From: Planctomycetota bacterium
GTDB taxonomy: Bacteria; Planctomycetota; PUPC01; JACPCR01
Reading direction: 5' to 3'
NCBI GenBank assembly: GCA_016179685.1
Contig: JACPCR010000123.1
Span: 1 to 33,722, forward strand
DNA: 33,722 nt
Part shown: positions 22,660-31,118 of the stretch, piece after piece
How positions within the stretch are numbered: the stretch's first letter is position 1
Layout: the number at the start of each line of letters is the position of its first letter
Position numbers and translations under genes: made by a program
Notes under the pieces: generated by a model
The model's input: only the letters and a program-made list of their open reading frames with translations
What the model was told of the DNA's origin: nothing
The model's database searches: none

Positions 22660-23370
22660 ATGGACCTGAAGATTCCGGGCCATATCGCCATCATCATGGA
22701 CGGGAACGGGCGCTGGGCCCAGCGCCGCGGGCTCTCCCGCATCCGGGGCCACGAGGCCGGCGCCGAAAGCGTCCGCCGCATCACCCGCGAGTGCGCACGC
22801 CTGGGCGTGCGCCAGCTCACCCTCTTCGCCTTCTCCGCTGAAAACTGGAAACGGCCCCGCATGGAGGTCTCCTTCCTCATGCGCCTCTACAAGCGCTACC
22901 TCGTCCAGGAGCGCCAGGAAATCCTCGAGAACAACATCCGCTTCATCAACATCGGTCAACCCCATGCCCTACCCGCTTACGTCCAGAAGGAGCTGGAAAT
23001 CACCAGGGAACGGAGCGCCCGGAACACTGGCATGGTCCTTTGCCTGGCCCTCAATTACAGCGGCCGGGCCGAAATTCTCGAGGCCGCACGCCGCTTCGCC
23101 CATGATGCCTGCCGCGGCATCCACCGCGTCGAAGACCTCGACGAGGCCCTCTTCGCACGCTACCTTGCTCAGCCGGAGATGCCGGACCCCGACCTCCTGA
23201 TCCGCACGGCGGGCGAAATGCGCATTTCCAATTTCCTTCTCTGGCAGCTCTCTTATTCCGAAATCTGGGTCACTCCGGTGTGCTGGCCGGACTTCCGCGA
23301 GACCCACCTCCACGAGGGCATCGAGGCCTTTAACCAGCGCGTCCGCAAGTTCGGAGCCCTCAAGGCCTGA
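22660..23370 (+). CDS. uppS: Isoprenyl transferase (undecaprenyl diphosphate synthase)
   Basis: This cis-prenyltransferase makes undecaprenyl diphosphate, the lipid carrier of cell-wall and O-antigen synthesis. The 236 residues begin MDLKIPGHIAIIMDGNGRW with the catalytic D14. The family motifs FSAENWKRP and RTAGEMRISNFLLWQLSYSE follow. The frame is open far upstream inside purA, but ATG 22660 gives the standard N-terminus 5 nt after the purA stop. cdsA follows after 4 nt, the common uppS-cdsA pair. Confidence 0.95.
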   Translation: MDLKIPGHIAIIMDGNGRWAQRRGLSRIRGHEAGAESVRRITRECARLGVRQLTLFAFSAENWKRPRMEVSFLMRLYKRYLVQERQEILENNIRFINIGQPHALPAYVQKELEITRERSARNTGMVLCLALNYSGRAEILEAARRFAHDACRGIHRVEDLDEALFARYLAQPEMPDPDLLIRTAGEMRISNFLLWQLSYSEIWVTPVCWPDFRETHLHEGIEAFNQRVRKFGALKA

Positions 23371-23374
23371 ATCC

Positions 23375-24271
23375 ATGCTCCGCATCCGATTCCCCATCGC
23401 CACAGCCCTCATCGCCGGCCTCCTCGCCCTCCTGTGGCTCGATTACGGCACTCGCTGGAAAGTCGGCTGCCACCTCGCCTTCCTCGGCATCCTCGTCCTC
23501 GGACTGCGCGAATTCTATCAGCTCATCCACGCCCACGGAAGCTTCAAGCCCGTCCAGACCATCGGTATCGCCGGCGGCGTAGCCCTCTGCGCCGGCGAGT
23601 GGATCAGCTACCTCCCCGCTCTCCGTGATTTCACCATCGGCTTCTGGGGCATCAACGGACTCATCCTCAGCCTCATCCTCTTCCTCCTCATCGCCTACCA
23701 TGCCCCGCCCGAGCTGCGGCCCGACGCCCTCGGGAACATCGCGACGACCCTCTTCGGCCTCCTCTACGTCTGGTTCCTCGGCAGCTACTTGACCAAGATT
23801 GCCATGCTCGAATACGTCAAGGCCGCCGATGCCTCACGCGACATCGGTCTCTCCTGCCTCCTCCTCACCATCCTCACCGCCAAGTTCGCCGATATCGGCG
23901 CCTTCCTGATCGGCCGCCAGTTCGGACGCCACAAGCTCGCACCCACCATCAGTCCCAACAAGACCGTCGAGGGTGCCTTCGGAGGCATTCTCATGAGCGT
24001 CCTGGTCGCCCTCCCCTTGCAGGTCGGCCTGCAAATCCCTTTCCTCGATTGGAAGGAAATCCTGATCTTTGCGATAGTGATCAGTTGCCTGGGCCAACTC
24101 GGAGACCTCGCCGAATCCCTCCTCAAACGACTGTGCGAGGCCAAGGATTCCGGCCATGTCATCCCCGGCTTCGGGGGCATCCTGGACGTCATCGACTCCC
24201 TCCTGAGCGCCGCACCAGCAGCCTATTTCCTCCTCCTCCTCTTCAGTGAGCCTTCCGACTTTCATGGTTGA
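23375..24271 (+). CDS. cdsA: Phosphatidate cytidylyltransferase
   Basis: This membrane enzyme makes CDP-diacylglycerol from phosphatidate and CTP. The 298 residues contain about seven or eight membrane helices. The C-terminal signature is present as LLKRLCEAKDSGHVIPGFGG followed by ILDVIDSLL. The usual H of P-x-H-G-G is F and the usual R of D-R-x-D is V (D-V-I-D), a variant I associate with planctomycete-like lineages; both aspartates are kept. It overlaps the phoH start by 8 nt. Confidence 0.93.
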   Translation: MLRIRFPIATALIAGLLALLWLDYGTRWKVGCHLAFLGILVLGLREFYQLIHAHGSFKPVQTIGIAGGVALCAGEWISYLPALRDFTIGFWGINGLILSLILFLLIAYHAPPELRPDALGNIATTLFGLLYVWFLGSYLTKIAMLEYVKAADASRDIGLSCLLLTILTAKFADIGAFLIGRQFGRHKLAPTISPNKTVEGAFGGILMSVLVALPLQVGLQIPFLDWKEILIFAIVISCLGQLGDLAESLLKRLCEAKDSGHVIPGFGGILDVIDSLLSAAPAAYFLLLLFSEPSDFHG

Positions 24272-25367
24272 CGAAATCCAGCATACCTTGTCGTTCGATA
24301 ACGTCCGGGAGGAAATGGCTTTCCTGGGCAGCAACGACCGCCACCTCAAGCGCCTCCGAGAGGCCTTTGGCGTCCAGGTCTCGGCACGCGATGGTCTCCT
24401 TCGCATGCGGGGCATGCCTCAACGCGTGCAGCAGGCCAGTTCCGCCGTCGAGGAGATGCTCCAGCACTACCGCCGATCCCACGCACTCCTCCTCGAAGAC
24501 GTCGAACGCTGTATCCAGTCCGCCCGACATCCACCCTTCGATCTCGCCTCTGCCGCCCGAGGCGGCGGGCCGCCGCGCCCGTTCGAAGCACGGACCCGCG
24601 GGCAGGAGCGTTATCTCCGTGCCATGGAACAGAACGAGGTCGTCTTCTGCATCGGGCCCGCCGGAACCGGCAAGACTTACCTCGCCGTTGCTATGGCCAT
24701 CCAGCTCCTGCGGTCCGCCAGCGTGAAAAAAATTGTGCTCGTCCGGCCCGCCGTCGAAGCCGGCGAGAAACTCGGATTCCTGCCCGGCGACCTCCAGGAA
24801 AAGGTCGATCCCTTCCTTCGCCCACTCTACGACGCTCTCCACGAGATGCTCGACTTCGGCCAGTTTAAACGCTACATGGAACGCGATATCATCGAGGTGG
24901 TCCCCCTGGCTTACATGCGCGGCCGGACGCTCAACCATGCCTTCGCCATCCTCGATGAAGCTCAAAACTGCACGGCCAAACAGATGAAAATGTTCCTCAC
25001 TCGCCTCGGCCAAGGCTCGCGCGCCGTCATCACCGGCGACATCACCCAGATCGACCTCCCCGAGGGCGAGCGGTCCGGCCTCCTCATGGTCGAAACGATC
25101 CTCCAGAACATCCGCGGCCTCTGCTTCGTCTATCTCAACGAAAAAGACGTCGTCCGACACCGCATCGTCCAGGATATCGTCCTCGCTTACGAGAAATTCG
25201 AGGGAGACCCTTCCCTCATTCAAGGTCCGGCGACCGACCGCCGGGAAAAACGCCGTGCCCAGCGCACGCTGGCCGGCCGCCGCAAGCCCGCTCCACCGGC
25301 AGCCGAGTTCCCGCCGGACATCGGCGTCGAAGACTCTTCCGGCGGCGAGGTCGCTCCACCCGTGTAG
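24264..25367 (+). CDS. phoH: PhoH-like ATPase
   Basis: The 367-residue protein has an N-terminal KH-like segment (about 1-85) and a PhoH ATPase domain with Walker A GPAGTGKT (from G131), Walker B ILDEAQN (D231, E232) and RAVITGDITQIDLP. PhoH2/YbeZ-type proteins are NTPases tied to RNA metabolism and commonly sit beside ybeY and a 7TM-HD gene, as here. ATG 24264 is used; an in-frame GTG at 24246 would lengthen it by six residues. The C-terminus ends in a Pro/basic/acidic tail. It closes the carA-phoH run and is followed by a long inverted repeat. Confidence 0.93.
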   Translation: MVDEIQHTLSFDNVREEMAFLGSNDRHLKRLREAFGVQVSARDGLLRMRGMPQRVQQASSAVEEMLQHYRRSHALLLEDVERCIQSARHPPFDLASAARGGGPPRPFEARTRGQERYLRAMEQNEVVFCIGPAGTGKTYLAVAMAIQLLRSASVKKIVLVRPAVEAGEKLGFLPGDLQEKVDPFLRPLYDALHEMLDFGQFKRYMERDIIEVVPLAYMRGRTLNHAFAILDEAQNCTAKQMKMFLTRLGQGSRAVITGDITQIDLPEGERSGLLMVETILQNIRGLCFVYLNEKDVVRHRIVQDIVLAYEKFEGDPSLIQGPATDRREKRRAQRTLAGRRKPAPPAAEFPPDIGVEDSSGGEVAPPV

Positions 25368-25372
25368 CACCC

Positions 25373-25419
25373 GTCCATCCGCTCAGAAACAGTCCAACCC
25401 TATTTCTGAACGGATGGAC
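25373..25419. terminator. 17-bp inverted repeat after phoH
   Basis: GTCCATCCGCTCAGAAA (25373-25389) pairs with 25403-25419 at 16 of 17 positions (one G-to-A change) across a 13-nt loop, starting 5 nt after the phoH stop. No T-run follows. It likely marks the operon end, like the palindromes at argC and purF. Confidence 0.55.
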
Positions 25420-25529
25420 AGAAGTCTGAGGTTGTCGCTTCTCAGCGCCCGCCTCTCAGAGGGACACCGCTGGAATAGGGTGGACATCCGGCGGAGACGT
25501 CTTGAAAGTGGATTTGTCCTCCCTTGTTG

Positions 25530-25639
25530 CTCCGCTTCGGGCGGCGACTGAAAGCGGAGGGGCGTGGGCACGAGGCCGCAGATGCCCGCCTCCCGCTTTT
25601 GTCACGTGGGACCTGTCCCGACCGGCCAGGGCGGGAGGC
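25530..25639. repeat. Two inverted repeats in the phoH-7TM-HD gap
   Basis: CTCCGCTT / AAGCGGAG (25530-25537, 25552-25559) and GCCTCCCGC / GCGGGAGGC (25588-25596, 25631-25639) are perfect. The second encloses GGGACCTGTCCC (25609-25620), which resembles the dyads before purF. The 298-nt gap holds no gene and no clear promoter. Confidence 0.45.
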
Positions 25640-25665
25640 AGGGAGGAACTGAGCGTTAGAGTTCC

Positions 25666-27894
25666 ATGGGACTACGAACACCTAAATCCAGGCCTCGCCC
25701 GGCCCACCGCGAACGGTCCAGTTCGTTCCCCCTCCCTCGGACCGAAGACCTGAGCCGGACGGGACCCGATTTCCTGCCCTGGTTGCTCCTCATCCTTTCC
25801 AACATTTCGGCTGTCGCCATCGTCCAGTGGCGCGGCACGCCTCATGCCATCCTCGTGGACCAGCGAGCCGAGCGGCCATTCATCGCTCGCGTCCCTTTCT
25901 CCTATCGCGACTTCCGCAAGACCGAGGACCTCCGCCAAGAAGCTCGTAGCCGCGCCCCGCACGCCTACCGGGAACGGCTCGATGCCTTCCATGACCTCCT
26001 CCGCCAGATGAAAGACCTTTTCGACCGATCCTCCGACGACGTCGGCCTACGCCGGTGGCCCCAGCTTGCCCGTACCGAGCAGGGAAAATCAAAGGACGAG
26101 GAGCTGCACGACTGCCTCCGTAACATGGGTCCGGAAAACTACGAGCAGGGCATCGATCTCCTCTTCCAGACCATCCGGCAACGCGGCGTCGTCAGCCGCG
26201 AACGCTACGAGGAGCAGCGCCGCTCCCGAGACATCCTCGTCGTCCGGGCCGACGGCCTGACCGAGGAGGCCGTCGCCAGCGACCACCTTCTCGCCCCGGG
26301 CTACGGTAGCGAGCTGCGCTCCTGCATCGAGGAGGCTCTCCCCGGCCTTTCCGACCCGTGCCGGAATCTCTTGCGGGATGTCCTCCTCGCGGAGCTTGTG
26401 GCCACCCTGGATTACGACCCGGACCGTACCCGAGCCGAACGTGAAAAGGCCGCGCGGAGCATCCAGACGGTTATCCGAGAATACCGGGAGAAGGACGAGA
26501 TTCTCGCCGCCGGCGAAATCGCCACCTCCGAACATGTCGCCCTGCTGCAAGCGGAAGCCGTCGAGTACGACAAGACTCAGCCCACCCAGGCGCGCCTCAT
26601 GCGCCTCAGTGGAATCTGCATCCTGGTCTTCCTCCTCTGCGCCGTCGCCGTCAAATACCTCGAGCATTTCCACACCCCGGTCTTCCGCTCCCGAGCCGAC
26701 TCCACCCGCCTGGCCATCCTCTGTCTCGTCGCCCTCGCCACGGTGAAGGCGATCCTCCTCGTCGGATTCGCTCTCCCCCTCAGCCCCTACATTGTCCCCG
26801 CTTACCTCATCCCCCTGCCCCTCTTCGCCGCGGTCATCGCCATCGCCTACTCCCAGCGCATGGCCCGCGTCTTTTCTTTCCTTCTCGCCCTCCTCATCGC
26901 CGTCATGGCGGGCAATAACTTCACCCTCATGGTCGTTCTCGTCCTCGCCTCCTTCGTCGCCATCGGCCTCTGTACCCAAATCCGTGACCGCTCCAAACCT
27001 CTCTACATCGGCCTGGCCGCCGGAGGGACCCAAGCCCTCGCAGCCCTCGGCCTGGCCCTCCTCAACGCCGACCGCCCATGGGAATCGTGGCCCGAGGCCC
27101 TGTCCGGCCTCCTGAACGGCCTCCTCATCGGCGTCGCCCTCACCGTGCTTCTCCCCATGGTCGAACGAGCCTTCCATGTCGTCACCGACCTCACCCTGCT
27201 CGAACTTTCGGACCAGAATCATCCGCTGTTGCGCCGCCTCGCGCTCGAGGCCCCGGGCACCTACCAGCACACCCTCATGATGGCCATGCTCGCCGAAGCC
27301 GGGGCCGAAGCCATCGGGGCCAACTCCCTGCTCGCTCGAGTCGGCTGCTATTACCACGACATCGGCAAAACCCTCAAGCCCCAATATTTCGTCGAGAACG
27401 AGGATTACGGCGGCAGCCGCCATCAGAAGCTCAACCCTTCCATGAGCACTCTCATCATCACCTCCCACACCCGCGATGGAGTGGCCCTGGCCCATGAACA
27501 CAGGCTTCCCAAAGCCATCATCGACTTCATCCCAGAACATCACGGCACAGGCCTTATCGAATACTTCTACCGCCAGGCCCTCAAGAACGCCGACGGCAAG
27601 AATCTCGTCGATGAGGCGCTCTATCGCTACCCCGGCCCCAAACCCCAGTCCCGCGAAACAGCCATCGCCCTCCTCGCCGACACCTGCGAAGCGGCCTGCC
27701 GCACCCTCTCCAATCCCACCTCGAGCCGCCTCCGCAACCTCGTCCACGAGCTGATCCTGAATAAGCTCCTCGACGGCCAACTCAACGAGTGCTCCATCAC
27801 TCTCCACGATCTCGCCCGAATCGAGGACAGCTTCGTCCGCAACCTCTCCAGCTTTTATCACGCCCGAGTCAAGTACCCCGGCAATCCCTCGTGA
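25666..27894 (+). CDS. 7TM-HD family membrane phosphohydrolase (PgpH/YqfF-like)
   Basis: The 742-residue protein has one N-terminal helix (about 32-50), an extracellular 7TMR-HDED-type domain to about 310, a seven-helix membrane block at about 315-510 and a cytoplasmic HD domain. The HD metal ligands visible are H535 (YQHT), H564-D565 (YYHDIGK), H601 (SHTRDG) and the PEHHGT motif. Characterised relatives (PgpH of Listeria) hydrolyse cyclic di-AMP; whether this one does is inference. The order phoH, 7TM-HD, ybeY is widely conserved. ybeY starts on the last base of its stop (TGATG), so they are coupled. No good Shine-Dalgarno site lies before the ATG; GGAGGA is 18 nt away. Confidence 0.93.
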   Translation: MGLRTPKSRPRPAHRERSSSFPLPRTEDLSRTGPDFLPWLLLILSNISAVAIVQWRGTPHAILVDQRAERPFIARVPFSYRDFRKTEDLRQEARSRAPHAYRERLDAFHDLLRQMKDLFDRSSDDVGLRRWPQLARTEQGKSKDEELHDCLRNMGPENYEQGIDLLFQTIRQRGVVSRERYEEQRRSRDILVVRADGLTEEAVASDHLLAPGYGSELRSCIEEALPGLSDPCRNLLRDVLLAELVATLDYDPDRTRAEREKAARSIQTVIREYREKDEILAAGEIATSEHVALLQAEAVEYDKTQPTQARLMRLSGICILVFLLCAVAVKYLEHFHTPVFRSRADSTRLAILCLVALATVKAILLVGFALPLSPYIVPAYLIPLPLFAAVIAIAYSQRMARVFSFLLALLIAVMAGNNFTLMVVLVLASFVAIGLCTQIRDRSKPLYIGLAAGGTQALAALGLALLNADRPWESWPEALSGLLNGLLIGVALTVLLPMVERAFHVVTDLTLLELSDQNHPLLRRLALEAPGTYQHTLMMAMLAEAGAEAIGANSLLARVGCYYHDIGKTLKPQYFVENEDYGGSRHQKLNPSMSTLIITSHTRDGVALAHEHRLPKAIIDFIPEHHGTGLIEYFYRQALKNADGKNLVDEALYRYPGPKPQSRETAIALLADTCEAACRTLSNPTSSRLRNLVHELILNKLLDGQLNECSITLHDLARIEDSFVRNLSSFYHARVKYPGNPS

Positions 27895-28391
27895 TGCGCC
27901 TGGAAATCAACGCTCAAACCGATTGCTCGGACCTCGATCTGAGCCGCCTCGGCCGAAATCTTCGCCAGGCCTTCCGCACTCGCCTCAAAGGCGCCATCAG
28001 CCTCGCCCTCGTCGATCATTCGACCATCGAGCGGCTTCACATGAGGTTCCTCCAACGGCACGGGCCCACAGACGTCCTTTCCTTCCCCCTCGCCACTCCG
28101 GAAGACCCGGCCAGCAACGCATTCCTCGCCGAGATCGTCGTCTCACTGGATATGGCCCGGACGGAAGCCCGTGCCCGCCGGATTCCCCTCGACGAAGAAG
28201 TCCTCCGATACTGCGTCCACGGCCTCCTTCATCTCCTGGACTACGACGACCAGACCCCAAAGGCCGCTCGCGCCATGTCCCGGGCCTGCGAAGAGATTGT
28301 GGCACGATGCCGGCGCCCAGCGGCATCCCGTGCCCGAAAAACTTCCTCCACCCCAGCCCATCAGGCCCGAAAGCGTGTTCCACCACGGTAG
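27894..28391 (+). CDS. ybeY: Endoribonuclease YbeY / 16S rRNA maturation factor
   Basis: This zinc-dependent factor is needed for 16S rRNA 3'-end processing and ribosome quality control. The 165-residue product has GPTDVLSFPL, AEIVVSLDMA and the metal motif H109-G-L-L-H113-L-L-D-Y-D-D119. The third ligand, usually His, is Asp here, a variant known in some phyla. The last 25 residues or so are a basic low-complexity tail (RRPAASRARKTSSTPAHQAR) beyond the usual end. The ATG overlaps the previous stop. recO begins 75 nt downstream. Confidence 0.92.
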   Translation: MRLEINAQTDCSDLDLSRLGRNLRQAFRTRLKGAISLALVDHSTIERLHMRFLQRHGPTDVLSFPLATPEDPASNAFLAEIVVSLDMARTEARARRIPLDEEVLRYCVHGLLHLLDYDDQTPKAARAMSRACEEIVARCRRPAASRARKTSSTPAHQARKRVPPR

Positions 28392-28466
28392 TCCAAAAAT
28401 TTGCCTCCTTGGTTACGGGCCCGTCCCCTGGAGACTCCCGGTTTCCTGACACCTGAGGTCCGACCG

Positions 28467-29213
28467 GTGGCCATCCCCAAAACAGAAGCGGTCATCCTTG
28501 ACCGCATGGATTACAGCAATACCAGCCTGATCGTTACGTGTTACACGCAGCACTTCGGCAGACTGTCCATCCTGGCCAAGGGCGCACGGCGTCCCCGGAG
28601 CCCCTTCCAGGGCACTCTCGACCTCCTCAATCACAACGAACTCGTCTTCTACCGTCATACCCGGTCTTCTCTTCATACCCTATCGGAATCCACCGTCCTA
28701 GAGGGCTTCCCCGGCATCCGGGGAGACCTCCCACGCACCTACGCGGCGACCTACCTCGCCGAGCTGGTCCGTGAGATGACGCGCGACGAGGAGGCTCAAC
28801 CCGAAATTTTCGACCTCCTCGTCGTCGCCCTGCGGGAGCTCTCCGCCGGTCTCAGCGTCCACCGCGTCCTCTTCCAGTTCGAAATCCAGCTTCTTAACCT
28901 CACCGGCTACTTGCCCGAGCTGGCCCGTTGCGTCTCCTGTTCCGCCCCGCCACCCCGCAAAGGCCGCCTCTTCTTCAGCAACCAGGCCGGGGGCATCCTG
29001 TGCCCCTCCTGCGCCGGTAAGGCCACTGCGGATACGCGCCCCGCTTCCCCGGGTGCAGCCGCCACCCTCCGTATCCTGCTGCGGAAGAACCTGATCGATG
29101 GCCGGACCGTCGCCATCGCCCCAGACATCGCCGAGGCCATCCAGCGCATCCTGCGGCCCTATCTCATCTACCGCCTCGAAAAAGAACCCCGAAGCCTGAG
29201 ATTCCTCTCCTGA
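28467..29213 (+). CDS. recO: DNA repair protein RecO
   Basis: RecO loads RecA with RecR and anneals SSB-coated DNA in the RecFOR pathway. From the GTG at 28467 (GAGG at 28455-28458, 8 nt away) the protein is 248 residues. The N-terminal OB fold runs EAVILDRMDYSNTSLIVTCY and then GRLSILAKGARRPRS. A zinc knuckle is present (C155, C158, C179, C182), and a helical end has LRILLRKNLIDG. The frame is open upstream to 28401, but those residues do not look like RecO. It closes the 7TM-HD-ybeY-recO run. A repeat-rich gap begins 13 nt downstream. Confidence 0.92.
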   Translation: MAIPKTEAVILDRMDYSNTSLIVTCYTQHFGRLSILAKGARRPRSPFQGTLDLLNHNELVFYRHTRSSLHTLSESTVLEGFPGIRGDLPRTYAATYLAELVREMTRDEEAQPEIFDLLVVALRELSAGLSVHRVLFQFEIQLLNLTGYLPELARCVSCSAPPPRKGRLFFSNQAGGILCPSCAGKATADTRPASPGAAATLRILLRKNLIDGRTVAIAPDIAEAIQRILRPYLIYRLEKEPRSLRFLS

Positions 29214-29225
29214 GAAACAAAGTGT

Positions 29226-29357
29226 CATCTCAATAAGTTCGGGGAAGATGATTGGGTCAAGTCCATGAAGTATGCATTCCGTAGCGGAACGCGTCAGCGC
29301 TCCGTCCGAGAGATGAGATTTGAGGCGCCAGACGAAGCGCTGAAGCGCTTCGCTACA
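29226..29357. repeat. BIME-like composite repeat after recO
   Basis: A block at 29226-29287 aligns without gaps to 32877-32938 (about 46 of 63 positions equal). It runs into GTAGCGGAACGCGTCAGCGC (29281-29300; imperfect stem to 29304). A facing unit CGAAGCGCT-GA-AGCGCTTCG-CTAC (29333-29356) gives a head-to-head pair of GTAG palindromes, as in bacterial interspersed mosaic elements. Confidence 0.6.
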
Positions 29358-29513
29358 AAAATCCGCGAGGTGCTGAATCATCATCGATCATGAAATCGGG
29401 CAGGGCCGTCTCCCCGAACTTGTTGAGAAGTTACGAAACAAATCAGTAAGACGTTTGGTTATAGTTGCTTGTGGTTTTGCCCTTTTGGCCGTCCTCCGCG
29501 CTCCTCCCTGCCT

Positions 29514-29572
29514 TTGTTTCTCTCTGTCACAACGAAGCGAGTGCGCAAGCTTCGTAAATCAAGCTCCTGACG
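29514..29572. repeat. 59-bp dispersed repeat, copy 1
   Basis: It matches 31267-31325 at 51 of 59 positions without gaps. Its centre can form CGAAGC-N10-GCTTCG; in the other copy the changed base still pairs as G-T. The rest of 29358-29638 shows no gene. Confidence 0.65.
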
Positions 29573-29638
29573 AGATAAAGTTGGGACACGGGAGGCATCC
29601 CGATTCCGCACCTGTCCTCCCGAACTTGTCCCTTTGGT

Positions 29639-29829
29639 AACTGCTTAGTGATCGTCACCGGAGGCCTGTTTCTGTGAGTCCCGTAGGGACGTCCGAAATT
29701 AGGCCAGGGCACAAGTTCGCCGAAGCCCCGCGAAGGCGAACGCAGCCCTGGGAAGGGAAAGCGCATCAACCACAAGAGTCCCGTAGGGACGACAGAAGTT
29801 TTACGACAGAAGTTTTCGCTAAGGAGTTA
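29639..29829. mobile_element. MITE-like element, copy 2 (191 bp, internally deleted)
   Basis: It begins AACTGCTTAG and ends CTAAGGAGTTA, so its terminal inverted repeats match at 9 of 10 positions. The first 61 nt differ from copy 1 (579-838) at one base. It lacks about 87 nt of the centre, including the 13-bp inverted repeat, and has a 14-nt duplication of ACAGAAGTTTTACG type near the right end. The flanks GTCCCTTTGGT and CTCCCTTGGGG match at 8 of 11, consistent with a worn target duplication. The gap 29830-30000 has two copies of ATCCCGCCGGGA and no gene. Confidence 0.7.
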
Positions 29830-30000
29830 CTCCCTTGGGGAGGGATCCCGCCGGGACTATGGGATCATCCCTATGGGAGCGACGTGGGGGGAATCCCGCC
29901 GGGAGGCTGTAGGCGCAAGCCCAACCGAGAAGACAATGAAAGTTCATGTCCTTTTTGCCTTTTGCCTTCAGCTTCAGCCTACGGCTTAATTCTAAACCGA

Positions 30001-30044
30001 GTACACGAACACGGAAGCACGGGTGCTCTTCCGCACCCGAGTAC
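30001..30044. repeat. CGGAAG-N10-CTTCCG hairpin downstream of tsaB
   Basis: CGGAAG (30012-30017), 10 nt and CTTCCG (30028-30033) sit within imperfect flanks that end in GTAC on both sides (30001-30004, 30041-30044). It lies 11 nt beyond the tsaB stop on the minus strand and may be its 3' hairpin. Confidence 0.55.
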
Positions 30045-30054
30045 GCGCCGCTTC

Positions 30055-30759
30055 TCATTCACCTTTGGACGACGGATGAGGGGAAAAACCTTCTCGTTCC
30101 AGCACCGCCGGCAAGCGTAAATACTGCGGCATCAGCGCGTGCGGATCGTCGCGCTGGCCAGCCCGATAGCGCCGAAAACCGAGCCGGGCCACCCACGCGG
30201 CACGGGCGTCCCATGCCGCCCGGTCCGCCATCGCCCAATCCTGCCGCTTCTCCCACTCTCCCGCGTAAACCTCGAGACCGTGCCCCAGAAGACACGTGCC
30301 TGAAGGAAGATGCTCGCGTAGATACGCCACGGATGCGATCCGATCCGTCCACTCGCGGTTCCAGTCTCCGCCCGAACGACGATAGAGGCAGGCATAGACC
30401 TCTCCGCGCCGCGCATCCACCACGGGACAGGCATGCTTCGCTGAATCCGGCGCTCCCTGCACCAGCACGTCCAGGCTCGGCACGCCGATGAGTTGCGCAG
30501 GGCCCACCAGCGCCAAGACCTTGGCCGCCGCCAGACCCACCCGCAGGCCCGTGAACGATCCGGGTCCCACGCTGACCGCTACCAGGTCCAGGCCCTCAGG
30601 CTTCCAGCCCAGCTCGTTCATCAACGCGTCAATGGCGGGAATCAGCCCACGCCCATGCCGATGGTCTTCGCCCAGGAACCGTTCCCGAAGGACAGCCTCG
30701 TCTTCAGCCAGACAGACATTTCCGGCCGACCCAGAACTTTCAATGCCCAAAACTTTCAT
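30055..30759 (-). CDS. tsaB: tRNA threonylcarbamoyladenosine biosynthesis protein TsaB
   Basis: TsaB is the non-catalytic ASKHA partner of TsaD in making the t6A modification of ANN-decoding tRNAs. The 234-residue product opens KVLGIESSGSAGNVCLAE, has HRHGRGLIPAIDALM and the hallmark SVGPGSFTGLRVGLAAAK, followed by GVPSLDVL and the central PVVDARRGEVYACLY. tsaD and tsaE are not in the window. Its ATG overlaps the stop of the MazG-like gene by 4 nt, so it is translated from the same message. Confidence 0.93.
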   Translation of the reverse strand: MKVLGIESSGSAGNVCLAEDEAVLRERFLGEDHRHGRGLIPAIDALMNELGWKPEGLDLVAVSVGPGSFTGLRVGLAAAKVLALVGPAQLIGVPSLDVLVQGAPDSAKHACPVVDARRGEVYACLYRRSGGDWNREWTDRIASVAYLREHLPSGTCLLGHGLEVYAGEWEKRQDWAMADRAAWDARAAWVARLGFRRYRAGQRDDPHALMPQYLRLPAVLEREGFSPHPSSKGE

Positions 30760-31049
30760 GGTTCAACGCACCGACACGGTGTCCCATGGCAGGCCGGGCA
30801 ACCCCGCCGATACTTGGAAACAGCCGCTTCCATCTCGATGCCGGACATGCTCGCCAGGGTGAACAGCCAGGCCATCACGTCGGCGAACTCGGCCTCCATG
30901 TTCGCTCGGTCGCCCTTACGCAGGACCTCAGCGAGTTCTCCGACCTCCTCAACAAGCCAGAGGAACGTTTTCTCTGTTCCACGGCGCGAGTCTTTCTGAA
31001 AGTAGATCGTCTCGATCATCCTTTGGAATTCCGCAAGGGTCATCGGCAT
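30756..31049 (-). CDS. MazG-like nucleotide pyrophosphohydrolase with C-terminal zinc knuckle
   Basis: The 97-residue all-helical protein has the MazG metal site as E34-E35-x2-E38 and E54-x2-D57 (LVEEVGELAEVL, then AEFADVMAWLF). Family members hydrolyse non-canonical or surplus NTPs to NMP and pyrophosphate; the substrate here is unknown. The C-terminus carries C84-P-A-C87-x4-C92-R-C94, a possible zinc knuckle. AGGAGGA (plus-strand 31053-31059) is 4 nt from the ATG at 31049; the ATG at 31043 is also possible. The frame is open upstream to 31091 but without a start signal. It is translationally coupled to tsaB. Confidence 0.88.
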   Translation of the reverse strand: MPMTLAEFQRMIETIYFQKDSRRGTEKTFLWLVEEVGELAEVLRKGDRANMEAEFADVMAWLFTLASMSGIEMEAAVSKYRRGCPACHGTPCRCVEP

Positions 31050-31118
31050 GATTCCTCCTGAGAAACAAATGGATAACACATTTGTATACAACCACTTAAG
31101 AAGAAGGCCTCAACCCAA

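Noticed and set aside
29455..29640. Short plus-strand open frame in the recO-tsaB gap
   Set aside because: It runs through the 59-bp repeat and into the MITE, so it is chance.
29200..31070. Near-match between 29200-29221 (end of recO) and 31050-31070 (before the MazG-like start)
   Set aside because: The similarity is about 20 nt with a 2-nt gap and stops abruptly. One side is recO coding sequence and the other a Shine-Dalgarno region, so chance is the simplest view.
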